DNA of 8,542 bases from JBGSKV01 sp041740975 (lineage in GTDB: Bacteria > Bdellovibrionota_B > Oligoflexia > Oligoflexales > JALZUQ01), in contig JBGSKV010000001.1 of NCBI GenBank assembly GCA_041740975.1, forward strand, positions 1-8,542, written 5' to 3'. The notes under the pieces were generated by a model that saw nothing but the letters and a program-made list of their open reading frames with translations, was not told where the DNA came from and made no database searches. Numbering within the stretch: the stretch's first letter is position 1; every line of letters begins with the position of its first letter. The position numbers and the translations under genes were made by a program. Positions 1 through 4,545 of this stretch are shown piece after piece.

Positions 1-73
1 GTTTTTCAGTAAGTTCCAAGGCTTCAACTTTGAACTCCTTCGAAAAACGTCTTCTTGTTCCCACTCTTTCCAT
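1..73 (-). CDS. IS3-family transposase OrfA, N-terminal 24 residues
   Basis: The minus strand from the ATG at 73 reads 24 codons and leaves the window. It contains RRRFSKEFKVEALELTEK, the standard opening of the helix-turn-helix OrfA protein of IS3-family elements, which binds the terminal repeats and is normally joined to the DDE catalytic OrfB by -1 frameshifting. The ribosome binding site AGAGGTG lies about five bases before the ATG. The rest of orfA and all of orfB are outside the window, so activity of the element cannot be judged. Confidence 0.85.
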   Translation of the reverse strand, partial: MERVGTRRRFSKEFKVEALELTEK

Positions 74-140
74 TCTGACACCTCTTTTCTGGGAGATACC
101 TCTCCCTTATCTCGGTGTCCACTAAATCCTGGGAACTTCA
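1..140 (-). mobile_element. 5' end of an IS3-family insertion sequence (partial)
   Basis: The minus strand carries the start of an IS3-type orfA at 73 and a short untranslated leader. The outer end probably lies near 140, where the minus strand begins TGAAGTTCCCAGG, a start typical of IS3-family left ends. The exact boundary and any target-site duplication cannot be fixed because the other end is outside the window. The leader (77-119) folds into a nested structure: an inner GGGAGA/TCTCCC hairpin (91-96 with 101-106) inside an outer GACACC/GGTGTC pair (77-82 with 114-119). The element sits 66 bp beyond the 3' end of the gene at 206-940, so it has not cut that gene. Confidence 0.7.
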
Positions 141-205
141 AGGCGCCACAGTTAATTCTGCACTTAATTTCACAAAGTATTTATCAGTCGGATCTCCTCG
201 GAAGG

Positions 206-940
206 TTATAAAGGTATAGATGGTGGCCTGTGTTTCGCTATAAGTGTGAAAAGCTGTTCGCTGTTTTCCGTCCACAGAAAAGATCCAATACCTAATGACC
301 CACCTTGTAATGCGCCTTTCATCAAAAGTCTATTTACACGTAATATAGTCTGTTGAACATCCCTGGGGCGGTCAAAGAATGTAATTGTATCTTCGTTGTT
401 CTTGCAAGATTCACCATGAAACTTGTTATATTCATTGTAATGAAATTGTTGTGAGCTGTTATAATCTGCAATATCTTTTTTACTCATACTGGAAGTCTGT
501 TTCTGCGTTAAAATTCGAGCTTTAGGTTGATGTAAAGCAATCTTTTCTTTTCTTTTTAAATCTACTTCTCTAAGCTGGCAAAAAAGTTCTAAATCAAAAT
601 CTGTCAACTCAGAAAGTAGTTCAGAAAATATATAGTCGTCTTCTGTAAAGGTAGTCTGGGGGTTGATTTCTTTTCCTAAAAGCTCCCATAGACATCTTGA
701 CGCCCATATGCTTTCGCATTTTCTTATGCGTTCAAAAATAACAGCGATCATCTGCTGGTCATGTGGTGTTTTTATTATTGTCTGAAGCGCAATTTCAATA
801 TCAGGGCAAATTTTCTGTGCTTCTTTAATTGCAGATTCGAATTTAATTAAAGAAAGTTTCTTGTAAGCACAGAAACTTAGTTCAACAATTTCTTTAATTG
901 AAAGAGCAGCGCCTACAGTTCCGGAAATGAGCTCAATCAT
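206..940 (-). CDS. Hypothetical protein, 244 aa, AT-rich accessory gene
   Basis: I do not recognise this protein. I place the start at the ATG at 940 because AGGAAA lies five to six bases upstream. A longer reading from 997 would translate through a terminator-like hairpin and has no such site. Residues 1-35 are mildly hydrophobic with small residues (SGTVGAALSIKEI) and could be an amphipathic or membrane-contacting helix. Residues 36-135 are helical and charged. Residues 140-185 are polar and probably disordered. The last 50 residues (RVNRLLMKGALQGGSLGIGSFLWT, split here only as a description of a helix, a glycine-rich turn and a strand) followed by SEQLFTLIAKHRPPS resemble a small winged-helix-like end. 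Base composition is more AT-rich than the genes on the right. With the adjacent IS3 end and the debris behind it, this looks like horizontally acquired cargo. No function is proposed. Confidence 0.75.
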   Translation of the reverse strand: MIELISGTVGAALSIKEIVELSFCAYKKLSLIKFESAIKEAQKICPDIEIALQTIIKTPHDQQMIAVIFERIRKCESIWASRCLWELLGKEINPQTTFTEDDYIFSELLSELTDFDLELFCQLREVDLKRKEKIALHQPKARILTQKQTSSMSKKDIADYNSSQQFHYNEYNKFHGESCKNNEDTITFFDRPRDVQQTILRVNRLLMKGALQGGSLGIGSFLWTENSEQLFTLIAKHRPPSIPL

Positions 941-953
941 AGAATTTCCTATG

Positions 954-986
954 AAAAAACCTCGGAGATTTCTCTCCGAGGTTTTT
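954..986. terminator. Bidirectional intrinsic terminator-like hairpin
   Basis: A perfect 9-bp stem, CCTCGGAGA (960-968) and TCTCCGAGG (973-981), encloses a TTTC loop. It is flanked by six A on the left and five T on the right, so it reads as an intrinsic terminator on both strands. It sits only about 14 bases upstream of the start codon of the minus-strand gene at 206-940, so for transcripts coming from the right it acts as a terminator or attenuator immediately before that gene's ribosome binding site. Confidence 0.8.
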
Positions 987-1038
987 AATTTTATCATTTT
1001 AATTTTTTAATCAGTATCCTTTGGGATTACTGACGGGG

Positions 1039-1132
1039 GAGATCCTTCGCTTCGCTCAGGATGACGAAGCGTCTTTTGCTCCCTCTGGATGTCGGGGTCG
1101 TCTGAGATCCTTCGCCCTTACGGGCTCTGGAT
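1039..1132. repeat. Two diverged copies of a GATCCTTCGC-type intergenic repeat
   Basis: The first unit (1039-1064) reads GAGATCCTTCGC followed by TTCGCTCAGGATGA; ATCCT and AGGAT can pair as a short hairpin. The second unit (1104-1132) again begins GAGATCCTTCGC and forms a stem GCCC/GGGC (1114-1117 with 1122-1125) closed further out by ATCC/GGAT. Repeats of this look are common between genes in many bacteria and usually lie near gene 3' ends. Here they lie just beyond the groEL-tail terminator. No coding content is seen. Confidence 0.6.
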
Positions 1133-1188
1133 AATCAATTTCTAAAAGTTAGCGCCCCGATGCGGGACGCTAACGTTTGAAATTGATT
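1133..1188 (-). terminator. Strong hairpin downstream of the groEL tail remnant
   Basis: An outer pair AATCAATTTC (1133-1142) and GAAATTGATT (1179-1188) encloses a second stem GTTAGCG (1148-1154) with CGCTAAC (1168-1174), and inside that CCCG/CGGG (1156-1159 with 1163-1166) with an ATG loop. Read on the minus strand it starts right at the TAA of the groEL remnant and is best explained as that operon's original transcription terminator, kept together with the last codons. Confidence 0.6.
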
Positions 1189-1228
1189 ACATCATACCGC
1201 CCATGCCGCCCATGGCGAATGGGGGAGT
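1187..1228 (-). pseudogene. groEL: Orphan C-terminal tail of GroEL (remnant)
   Basis: Read on the minus strand, the codons before the TAA at 1189-1187 give T-P-P-F-A-M-G-G-M-G-G-M-M. This is the flexible GGM-repeat tail that ends bacterial GroEL chaperonins. Nothing chaperonin-like continues beyond 1228 to the right, so only about 13 codons survive, joined to unrelated sequence. The remnant cannot make a functional protein. It may mark a recombination or integration joint at the 3' end of groEL, or be debris of a duplicated copy. A second, more degenerate version lies at 2552-2576. Confidence 0.6.
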
Positions 1229-1437
1229 ACGCGTATAGTACTGAGTAATATTGCTTAGTATTATTAAGTAGATAAAACATCATCTGACGGAGGCGTCCAA
1301 ACCGAAATAGGTATGATTAGGTATCGTTTGGCATCAAAATCGTCATTGTGGCGTCATTCTTTTCTCAAAATTAAATTTTGAGCACTAATTCTAATTTGAC
1401 TTTATGCTCTGTAAACCATTCTTTCATTTCTACATTG
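1229..1437. other. Non-coding stretch with a perfect palindrome, no gene recognised
   Basis: This stretch lies between the groEL tail and the REP-like element. It holds a perfect palindrome with 9-bp arms, CTCAAAATT and AATTTTGAG around a single A (1364-1382), and an imperfect AT-rich dyad near 1239-1262 (TACTGAG ... CTTAGTA). Short open stretches exist on the minus strand, for example one ending KEWFTEHKVKLELVLKI near 1370-1420, but none has a start with a ribosome binding site and none is recognisable. Confidence 0.4.
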
Positions 1438-1526
1438 GCGAAAAAGGTAGGAAAAAGGTACGGAAAAAGGTACGGACGCACTTCCGGCACATGAGGATAC
1501 CGGAAGTAGGTCCGTACCTTTTTCCC
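1438..1526. repeat. REP-like 26-bp inverted repeat preceded by tandem AAAAAGGTA units
   Basis: The left arm (1462-1487) reads GGAAAAAGGTACGGAC, GCA, CTTCCGG. The right arm (1500-1525) reads CCGGAAG, TAG, GTCCGTACCTTTTTCC. The arms pair over 24 of 26 positions, with the only mismatches in the central triplet, around a 12-base loop. Just before it the unit AAAAAGGTA is repeated in tandem (1441-1449, 1452-1460, 1464-1472). This is the architecture of REP sequences or small palindromic elements mobilised in trans by REP-associated tyrosine (Y1) transposases. No such transposase is in the window. Confidence 0.6.
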
Positions 1527-1528
1527 GC

Positions 1529-1708
1529 GAACAAGTGAGCGGGAAGGCTGCTTGCAACTCTGAAAACTTCAAAGCTGTTGCCATGATTGAAGATCCTGAG
1601 GTTGTGCAAAAGATCCTCTTGGCCGTTGGTTTAGAGGCAAGAGCCCCACCCATCGCCCCGCCTAGAACCCTACAAGGGCTAGAATACACGCACTACTTTG
1701 ATGAATGA
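1529..1708 (+). pseudogene. 3' fragment of an IS91-type transposase
   Basis: The plus-strand frame ending at the TGA at 1706-1708 contains NFKAVAMIEDPEVVQKILL and then a proline-rich end, GLEARAPPIAPPRTLQGLE, finishing YTHYFDE. A segment of the form 'cysteine, short gap, K-x-(I/V)-A-x-I-x-D-P-x-V-x-x-I-L-x-x-x-G-L' followed by prolines is the usual end of IS91-type (Y2-like) transposases. Only about 50 codons remain. There is no catalytic domain upstream, where the REP-like palindrome abuts the fragment. It is therefore a decayed, inactive relic. Family assignment rests on the C-terminal pattern alone. Confidence 0.55.
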
Positions 1709-1848
1709 TTTGTTGAGGCGCTGATAGCGCCCGTCTTCAAATCGTGTAGGTGCCCTAGTATAGCCCCATTCAGGCCGATAAAATTAAACCAAAGTTGCTG
1801 TCATCAATAAGAGACTGGGTAATTGGCGGCGCGTTCTGGGTAGGCATA
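1709..1848. other. Spacer after the transposase relic with a short hairpin
   Basis: Nine bases after the relic's stop, GGCGCT (1717-1722) and AGCGCC (1726-1731) form a perfect 6-bp stem with a GAT loop. It lacks a T-run and may belong to the 3' end of the lost transposon. On the minus strand there is an open stretch of 25 codons starting at 1845 (MPTQNAPPITQSLIDDSN and a few more), without a ribosome binding site and without a recognisable family. I do not call it a gene. Confidence 0.4.
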
Positions 1849-1867
1849 CTATAAATCAAAAGTGCTT
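1849..1867 (+). repeat. 19-bp direct repeat, copy 1
   Basis: CTATAAATCAAAAGTGCTT here differs by one base from CTATAAATCAAAAGTACTT at 4021-4039. This copy covers the stop codon and last codons of the PAP2 gene. Confidence 0.5.
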
Positions 1868-2475
1868 TGTATTAATAGATTGAAGCGTTTCTTTGCCAAG
1901 GTGATGAAAGCTAAAGCCAAGGCCCAGCCGCCAATCAAGTCCCAAACATAGTGTTGTTTTGTCGTGATAATCGAAAAACTTAGTATGATAAGCACTGCAT
2001 ATAACAATTTTTTGTAACGACCAAAATCGCGAATAAATCCCCAAAAAGAAATCACAGGTCCCACTACATGGCTAGAAGGGAAGCAACAACTTGGTGCATC
2101 GACGCTAATGAACCAAGCAAACATAGAAAAAGCCGGGATCGGTTGTTGATAAAGTTCTCTTGGGAAAGTCGTGGGATAAACCAAAAAAATAAAAAAAGCA
2201 GTATAGACCGCAAGCAAATATACAAAAATAGTTTGTTTAAATATTGCCTTGTCTCGAATCAAAGTTGCACAAATCAAAGTCGATCCTAGCAAGAATATAT
2301 ATGGCCATATAGTCCATGGCATAAATGGAATGAAAAGATCTAGTCTAGTGATCGGAAGTTCAACTGCTCTAGAAACAGTCGTTCTATTAATAAATAAGTA
2401 GACTACAGCTTGCAGGATTCCGAGTGGTATAAGAATTTTTAAATTATCTTTAATTGCGGCTTTATAACTTCGCAT
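1849..2475 (-). CDS. PAP2-superfamily membrane phosphatase/phosphotransferase
   Basis: This 208-residue integral membrane protein has about five or six hydrophobic helices (around 12-30, 50-72, 82-100, 114-124, 136-148, 156-172, 180-195). The second PAP2 signature is present as CFPSSH (131-136). The third is TTKQHYVWDLIGG (171-183), giving the catalytic histidines H136 and H175 and the acid D179. The first signature (KxxxxxxRP) is not obvious; YPTTFPRE (100-107) occupies its place. The same arrangement is seen in the AUR1/inositol-phosphotransferase-like branch, so the substrate is probably a lipid phosphate or phospholipid head group handled at the membrane surface. The start at 2475 is supported by GAGGAAAAT seven bases upstream. 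The gene stands alone, facing the debris region, and ends inside a 19-bp sequence repeated at 4021-4039. Confidence 0.8.
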   Translation of the reverse strand: MRSYKAAIKDNLKILIPLGILQAVVYLFINRTTVSRAVELPITRLDLFIPFMPWTIWPYIFLLGSTLICATLIRDKAIFKQTIFVYLLAVYTAFFIFLVYPTTFPRELYQQPIPAFSMFAWFISVDAPSCCFPSSHVVGPVISFWGFIRDFGRYKKLLYAVLIILSFSIITTKQHYVWDLIGGWALALAFITLAKKRFNLLIQSTFDL

Positions 2476-2551
2476 CTAATATTTTCCTCGATTGCGAAAG
2501 TCTGGTTAGGCCCTGCAAGTTCGAAATCGATTTACCCCATATCCACAAAGA

Positions 2552-2576
2552 GTACATCATGCCGCCCAATGGCGAT
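2552..2576 (-). repeat. Degenerate second copy of the groEL-tail sequence
   Basis: On the plus strand, GTACATCATGCCGCCCAATG followed by GCGA matches the groEL-tail remnant at 1188-1218 (TACATCATACCGCCCAT...). The differences are one substitution, a one-base insertion and loss of one GGM unit. On the minus strand the reading frame is broken by the insertion. It lies 77 bp upstream of the PAP2 start, so the two groEL-tail-like segments bracket the PAP2 gene and the transposon debris. It could be coincidence, but the shared string is long for that. Confidence 0.4.
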
Positions 2577-2652
2577 ATCTCTATGGCTGGATAAATAAGT
2601 TGGCACTACAGGCTCTGCAGCTTTTGGATTGGGAACAATATGTTTTGGTTTT

Positions 2653-3015
2653 TTACAAAAGTGTAATGGCTAACGACATCAGTAACATCAATGATGCTGG
2701 CATAAACTTCTTGATCGGGTCACTCACCTTAACATGCATGAAGATGGCACCTAACATTAAACAGGTCACGAGTATAGCTGCCGGGAAAACCAAAGCGTGA
2801 AGCCACAACCCGAGAATTAAAACAACGCCAGAAACGACTTTCAAAAAACCAATGACGTAGTAAAACCAGGTCGGCAAGCCGTAGATAGCAAACTCTTCTT
2901 TAAGAGAGCCAGCCACGCCTCCGCGATATTCAGTATTTTTGTTTAACCTAAGCAACCAAACATTTAAAAGACCTAAGCCAACCACAATTTGTAAAACTTG
3001 CCTCAATAACTCCAC
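2653..3015 (-). CDS. DoxX-like membrane protein
   Basis: This small membrane protein of the DoxX/DoxX-like superfamily is about 120 residues with four helices: VLQIVVGLGLLNVWLL at the start, YYVIGFLKVVSGVVLILGLW, ALVFPAAILVTCLMLGAIFM, and a last one ending SLMLLMSLAITLL. The family pattern is clear: LNVWLLRLNK, E-F-A-x-Y-G-L-P-x-W-F, then MHVKVSDPIKK before the final helix. Family members are tied to redox or thiol stress or to quinone-linked electron transfer, but most are uncharacterised. The frame stays open to a TTG at 3039. I prefer the GTG at 3015 because TGAGG lies five bases upstream and the probable promoter would start transcription near 3039. It is divergent from the DoxX-like gene at 3078 and shares a palindromic control region with it. 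Confidence 0.75.
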   Translation of the reverse strand: MELLRQVLQIVVGLGLLNVWLLRLNKNTEYRGGVAGSLKEEFAIYGLPTWFYYVIGFLKVVSGVVLILGLWLHALVFPAAILVTCLMLGAIFMHVKVSDPIKKFMPASLMLLMSLAITLL

Positions 3016-3031
3016 AAGCACCTCACAGGAA

Positions 3032-3073
3032 TTGAGCAAACGTGAGTCATACCTACACTAGTAAGTATGACAA
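3032..3073. promoter_or_regulatory. Divergent promoters over a 26-bp imperfect palindrome (candidate operator)
   Basis: GTCATAC (3046-3052) and GTATGAC (3065-3071) are exact inverted repeats. Inside them TAC (3054-3056) and GTA (3061-3063) also pair, so 10 of 13 positions match. For the minus-strand gene, TTGTCA (3073-3068), a 16-base spacer and TATGAC (3051-3046) make a plausible sigma-70 promoter. For the plus-strand gene, TTGAGC (3032-3037), a 16-base spacer and TACACT (3054-3059) do the same. The palindrome covers both -10 elements, as expected for a dimeric repressor controlling both DoxX genes together. No regulator gene is adjacent. Confidence 0.5.
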
Positions 3074-3077
3074 ATAA

Positions 3078-3440
3078 ATGCTTTATATGTGCATGAAGAA
3101 TATTTTCTACATTGCTCAATGCGTCAGTATTATATCTTTCCTAGGCTATGGAACGAGTTGTATTTTTTCACAAAAAATGGTCGTTGAATTTGAACGTTAT
3201 AATTTAAACCAGTTCCGTGTCATAACTGGCTTGCTACAAATCATAGCAAGTTTGGGGCTCATAGTAGGTTTTTATTTACCAACTGTGAGAACTCTGGCTT
3301 CACTTGGTTTGGCTTCACAGATGATGTTTGGTATTATTGTGCGTATCCGTATCCGAGACTCTTTCCTGAACTTTTTACCCGCACTTTTTTTCTGCGCACT
3401 CAATATTTATATTTTTTGGGCTTCGCTACTCGTAAAATAG
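3078..3440 (+). CDS. DoxX-like membrane protein
   Basis: This 120-residue, four-helix membrane protein resembles the DoxX-like family: helix 1 around 7-30 (FYIAQCVSIISFLGYGTSCI), a polar segment EFERYNLNQFR (37-47), helix 2 around 48-68 (ITGLLQIIASLGLIVGFYLP), helix 3 around 72-90, a basic turn RIRIRD (89-94), and helix 4 around 97-118. It is only distantly similar to the DoxX protein transcribed the other way, so the pair is not a recent duplication. The start is uncertain: ATG occurs at 3078, 3087 and 3093, none with a good ribosome binding site, and the shared promoter region leaves almost no leader. The MKNIF reading from 3093 would be equally natural. Role unknown; membrane redox or stress function is inferred from the family only. 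Confidence 0.7.
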   Translation: MLYMCMKNIFYIAQCVSIISFLGYGTSCIFSQKMVVEFERYNLNQFRVITGLLQIIASLGLIVGFYLPTVRTLASLGLASQMMFGIIVRIRIRDSFLNFLPALFFCALNIYIFWASLLVK

Positions 3441-3557
3441 TAAGTCAAATAAGGTCTCTAACTACGGGTACTATTTCAATTTGTGACTAAGATGCTACAT
3501 TTTAGCAAGATACGTGCTAGGTTCTCACGATCGATGGTATTGAGTGGAGGTTAGTAT
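3441..3557. other. Intergenic region with no recognised element
   Basis: This stretch separates the plus-strand DoxX-like gene from the four-helix membrane protein. Apart from the GGAGG ribosome binding site at 3546-3550 I see no hairpin terminator, clear promoter or conserved motif. Confidence 0.4.
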
Positions 3558-4004
3558 ATGGGAAACATCGTTCTAACAGTTCTTATAGGGTCAGGAGCAG
3601 CTTTCTTTATGGCTATTGTTTGCATTCTGCTGACCAAAATCTCCTCCGTTAATTTTGACCCTCTGAGGGCTCTGGGGAGTTTGATTTCTGATAAGTCTCC
3701 CATCATAGCAGGTTTTTCAGTGCATTTAGTTATGGGTGGGGTTTTTGCGTTACTTTACGTGTTTATGTGGTGGTTAATTGGCATACCAGTAAATCAGTGG
3801 TCTTGGGGGGTGGGTGCGGCTATGGGTTTGATTCATGGCTTTATCGTAAGTTTTTGGTTTATCATCTTTGTGGCTGAACATCACCCTTTGAAAAAATATC
3901 GTAGTCAGGGATTTCTAATCGCTTTAAGTGATATTGCAGGCCATGTTTTTTTTGGTGTGATTATTGGCTTTGCTGTATATCGATTTGGTTTATTACAGGG
4001 ATAG
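3558..4004 (+). CDS. Conserved-looking four-helix membrane protein, function unknown
   Basis: This 148-residue protein has four predicted membrane helices (about 4-26, 49-75, 82-106 and 119-143) and a short cytoplasmic-type loop between the first two. Histidines sit in or next to membrane segments (H56, H93, H108, H109, H129), including the loop motif VAEHHPLKKY (105-114). Glycine and small residues line helices 2 and 3 (VMGGVF, GVGAAMGLIHGF). The start is well supported by GGAGG seven bases upstream. I cannot name the family. The histidine placement would fit metal, proton or haem handling, but that is speculation. It is preceded by 117 bp without a gene and followed by the promoter of the OsmC-photolyase pair. 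Confidence 0.75.
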   Translation: MGNIVLTVLIGSGAAFFMAIVCILLTKISSVNFDPLRALGSLISDKSPIIAGFSVHLVMGGVFALLYVFMWWLIGIPVNQWSWGVGAAMGLIHGFIVSFWFIIFVAEHHPLKKYRSQGFLIALSDIAGHVFFGVIIGFAVYRFGLLQG

Positions 4005-4017
4005 GGTTTGGGGGTCT

Positions 4018-4045
4018 TTGCTATAAATCAAAAGTACTTAATAAT
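4018..4045 (+). promoter_or_regulatory. Probable promoter of the OsmC-photolyase operon, containing repeat copy 2
   Basis: TTGCTA (4018-4023), a 16-base spacer and AATAAT (4040-4045) form a plausible sigma-70 promoter about 50 bases before the OsmC start. The 19-bp repeat CTATAAATCAAAAGTACTT (4021-4039), also found with one change at 1849-1867, fills the interval between the two boxes. Confidence 0.35.
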
Positions 4046-4095
4046 TCCTACGCTCTTACTTTTGAAATTCTCATGCAGCAGAAAGTGAAACCATT

Positions 4096-4545
4096 ATGAT
4101 CCAATACCCTTTGAAATTTACAGTCCGATCACAGAGTTCAGCAGGAATTCAATCGGCTTGGCAGAGTCAGGCGCAAAGCTATGACCACCAAGTGCCTATG
4201 TCGATTCCTATCGAATTTGAGGGACCAGGAACCGGCTTGAGCCCGGAAGACCTCTACGCGATGGCTCTGCAAAATTGCTTTATCGCTACTTTCAAAGTGT
4301 TCGCGGAGAAGTCAAAGCTCCCCTTTGAATCCATCACGACAGAGTCTGTGTTAGAAGTCGATCGGAACGAAAAAGGGCATCCTTGGATGGCTCGTATCGC
4401 TTTAAAAGTGACTCTCAAGGGAGTGGATCGAGAAGAAAGCGCGCGAAGGCTTCTGGAAAAGACTTCTCAAAGCTGCATGATCTTAAATTCTGTCCAAACG
4501 CAAAAAACCTTTCAATTCGAAATTATCCCTTTGGGGAGTTACTGA
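4096..4545 (+). CDS. OsmC/Ohr-family thiol peroxidase
   Basis: This 149-residue cytoplasmic protein belongs to the OsmC/Ohr superfamily, which reduces organic hydroperoxides with a pair of cysteines. The reactive cysteine is C61 in YAMALQNCFIATF (54-66). The second is C127 in TSQSCMILNSVQ (123-134), where the family usually has a C-P-x-S pattern; methionine here replaces the common proline. The region GTGLSPEDLY (45-54) is the usual family lead-in to the first cysteine. Length is normal. The ribosome binding site is weak (AGAAAGTGA before the ATG). The stop TGA directly touches the TTG start of the photolyase-like gene, so the two are one transcript and probably translationally coupled. This joins peroxide defence with light or DNA-damage response. 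Confidence 0.85.
   Translation: MIQYPLKFTVRSQSSAGIQSAWQSQAQSYDHQVPMSIPIEFEGPGTGLSPEDLYAMALQNCFIATFKVFAEKSKLPFESITTESVLEVDRNEKGHPWMARIALKVTLKGVDREESARRLLEKTSQSCMILNSVQTQKTFQFEIIPLGSY

Noticed and set aside
1039..1132. Possible CRISPR-like repeat pair
   Set aside because: There are only two diverged units of unequal content. No regular spacers and no cas genes are present.
1402..1689. 95-codon minus-strand open frame across the REP-like palindrome and transposase relic
   Set aside because: It is antisense to the IS91-type fragment, runs through a hairpin element, has no ribosome binding site and shows no family features.
1856..2289. Short open frames on both strands inside the PAP2 gene
   Set aside because: The PAP2 motifs fix the true frame. 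The others lack ribosome binding sites and recognisable content.
2526..2655. Minus-strand open stretch following the DoxX stop, ending ...VLFVDMG
   Set aside because: It has no start codon or ribosome binding site and no family resemblance. It would need a frameshift out of DoxX, which already ends normally.
3003..3050. 15-codon minus-strand frame (MTHVCSIPVRCLWSY) overlapping the DoxX start, a possible leader peptide
   Set aside because: The start lies inside the probable -10 region and upstream of the expected transcription start. Nothing supports translation.
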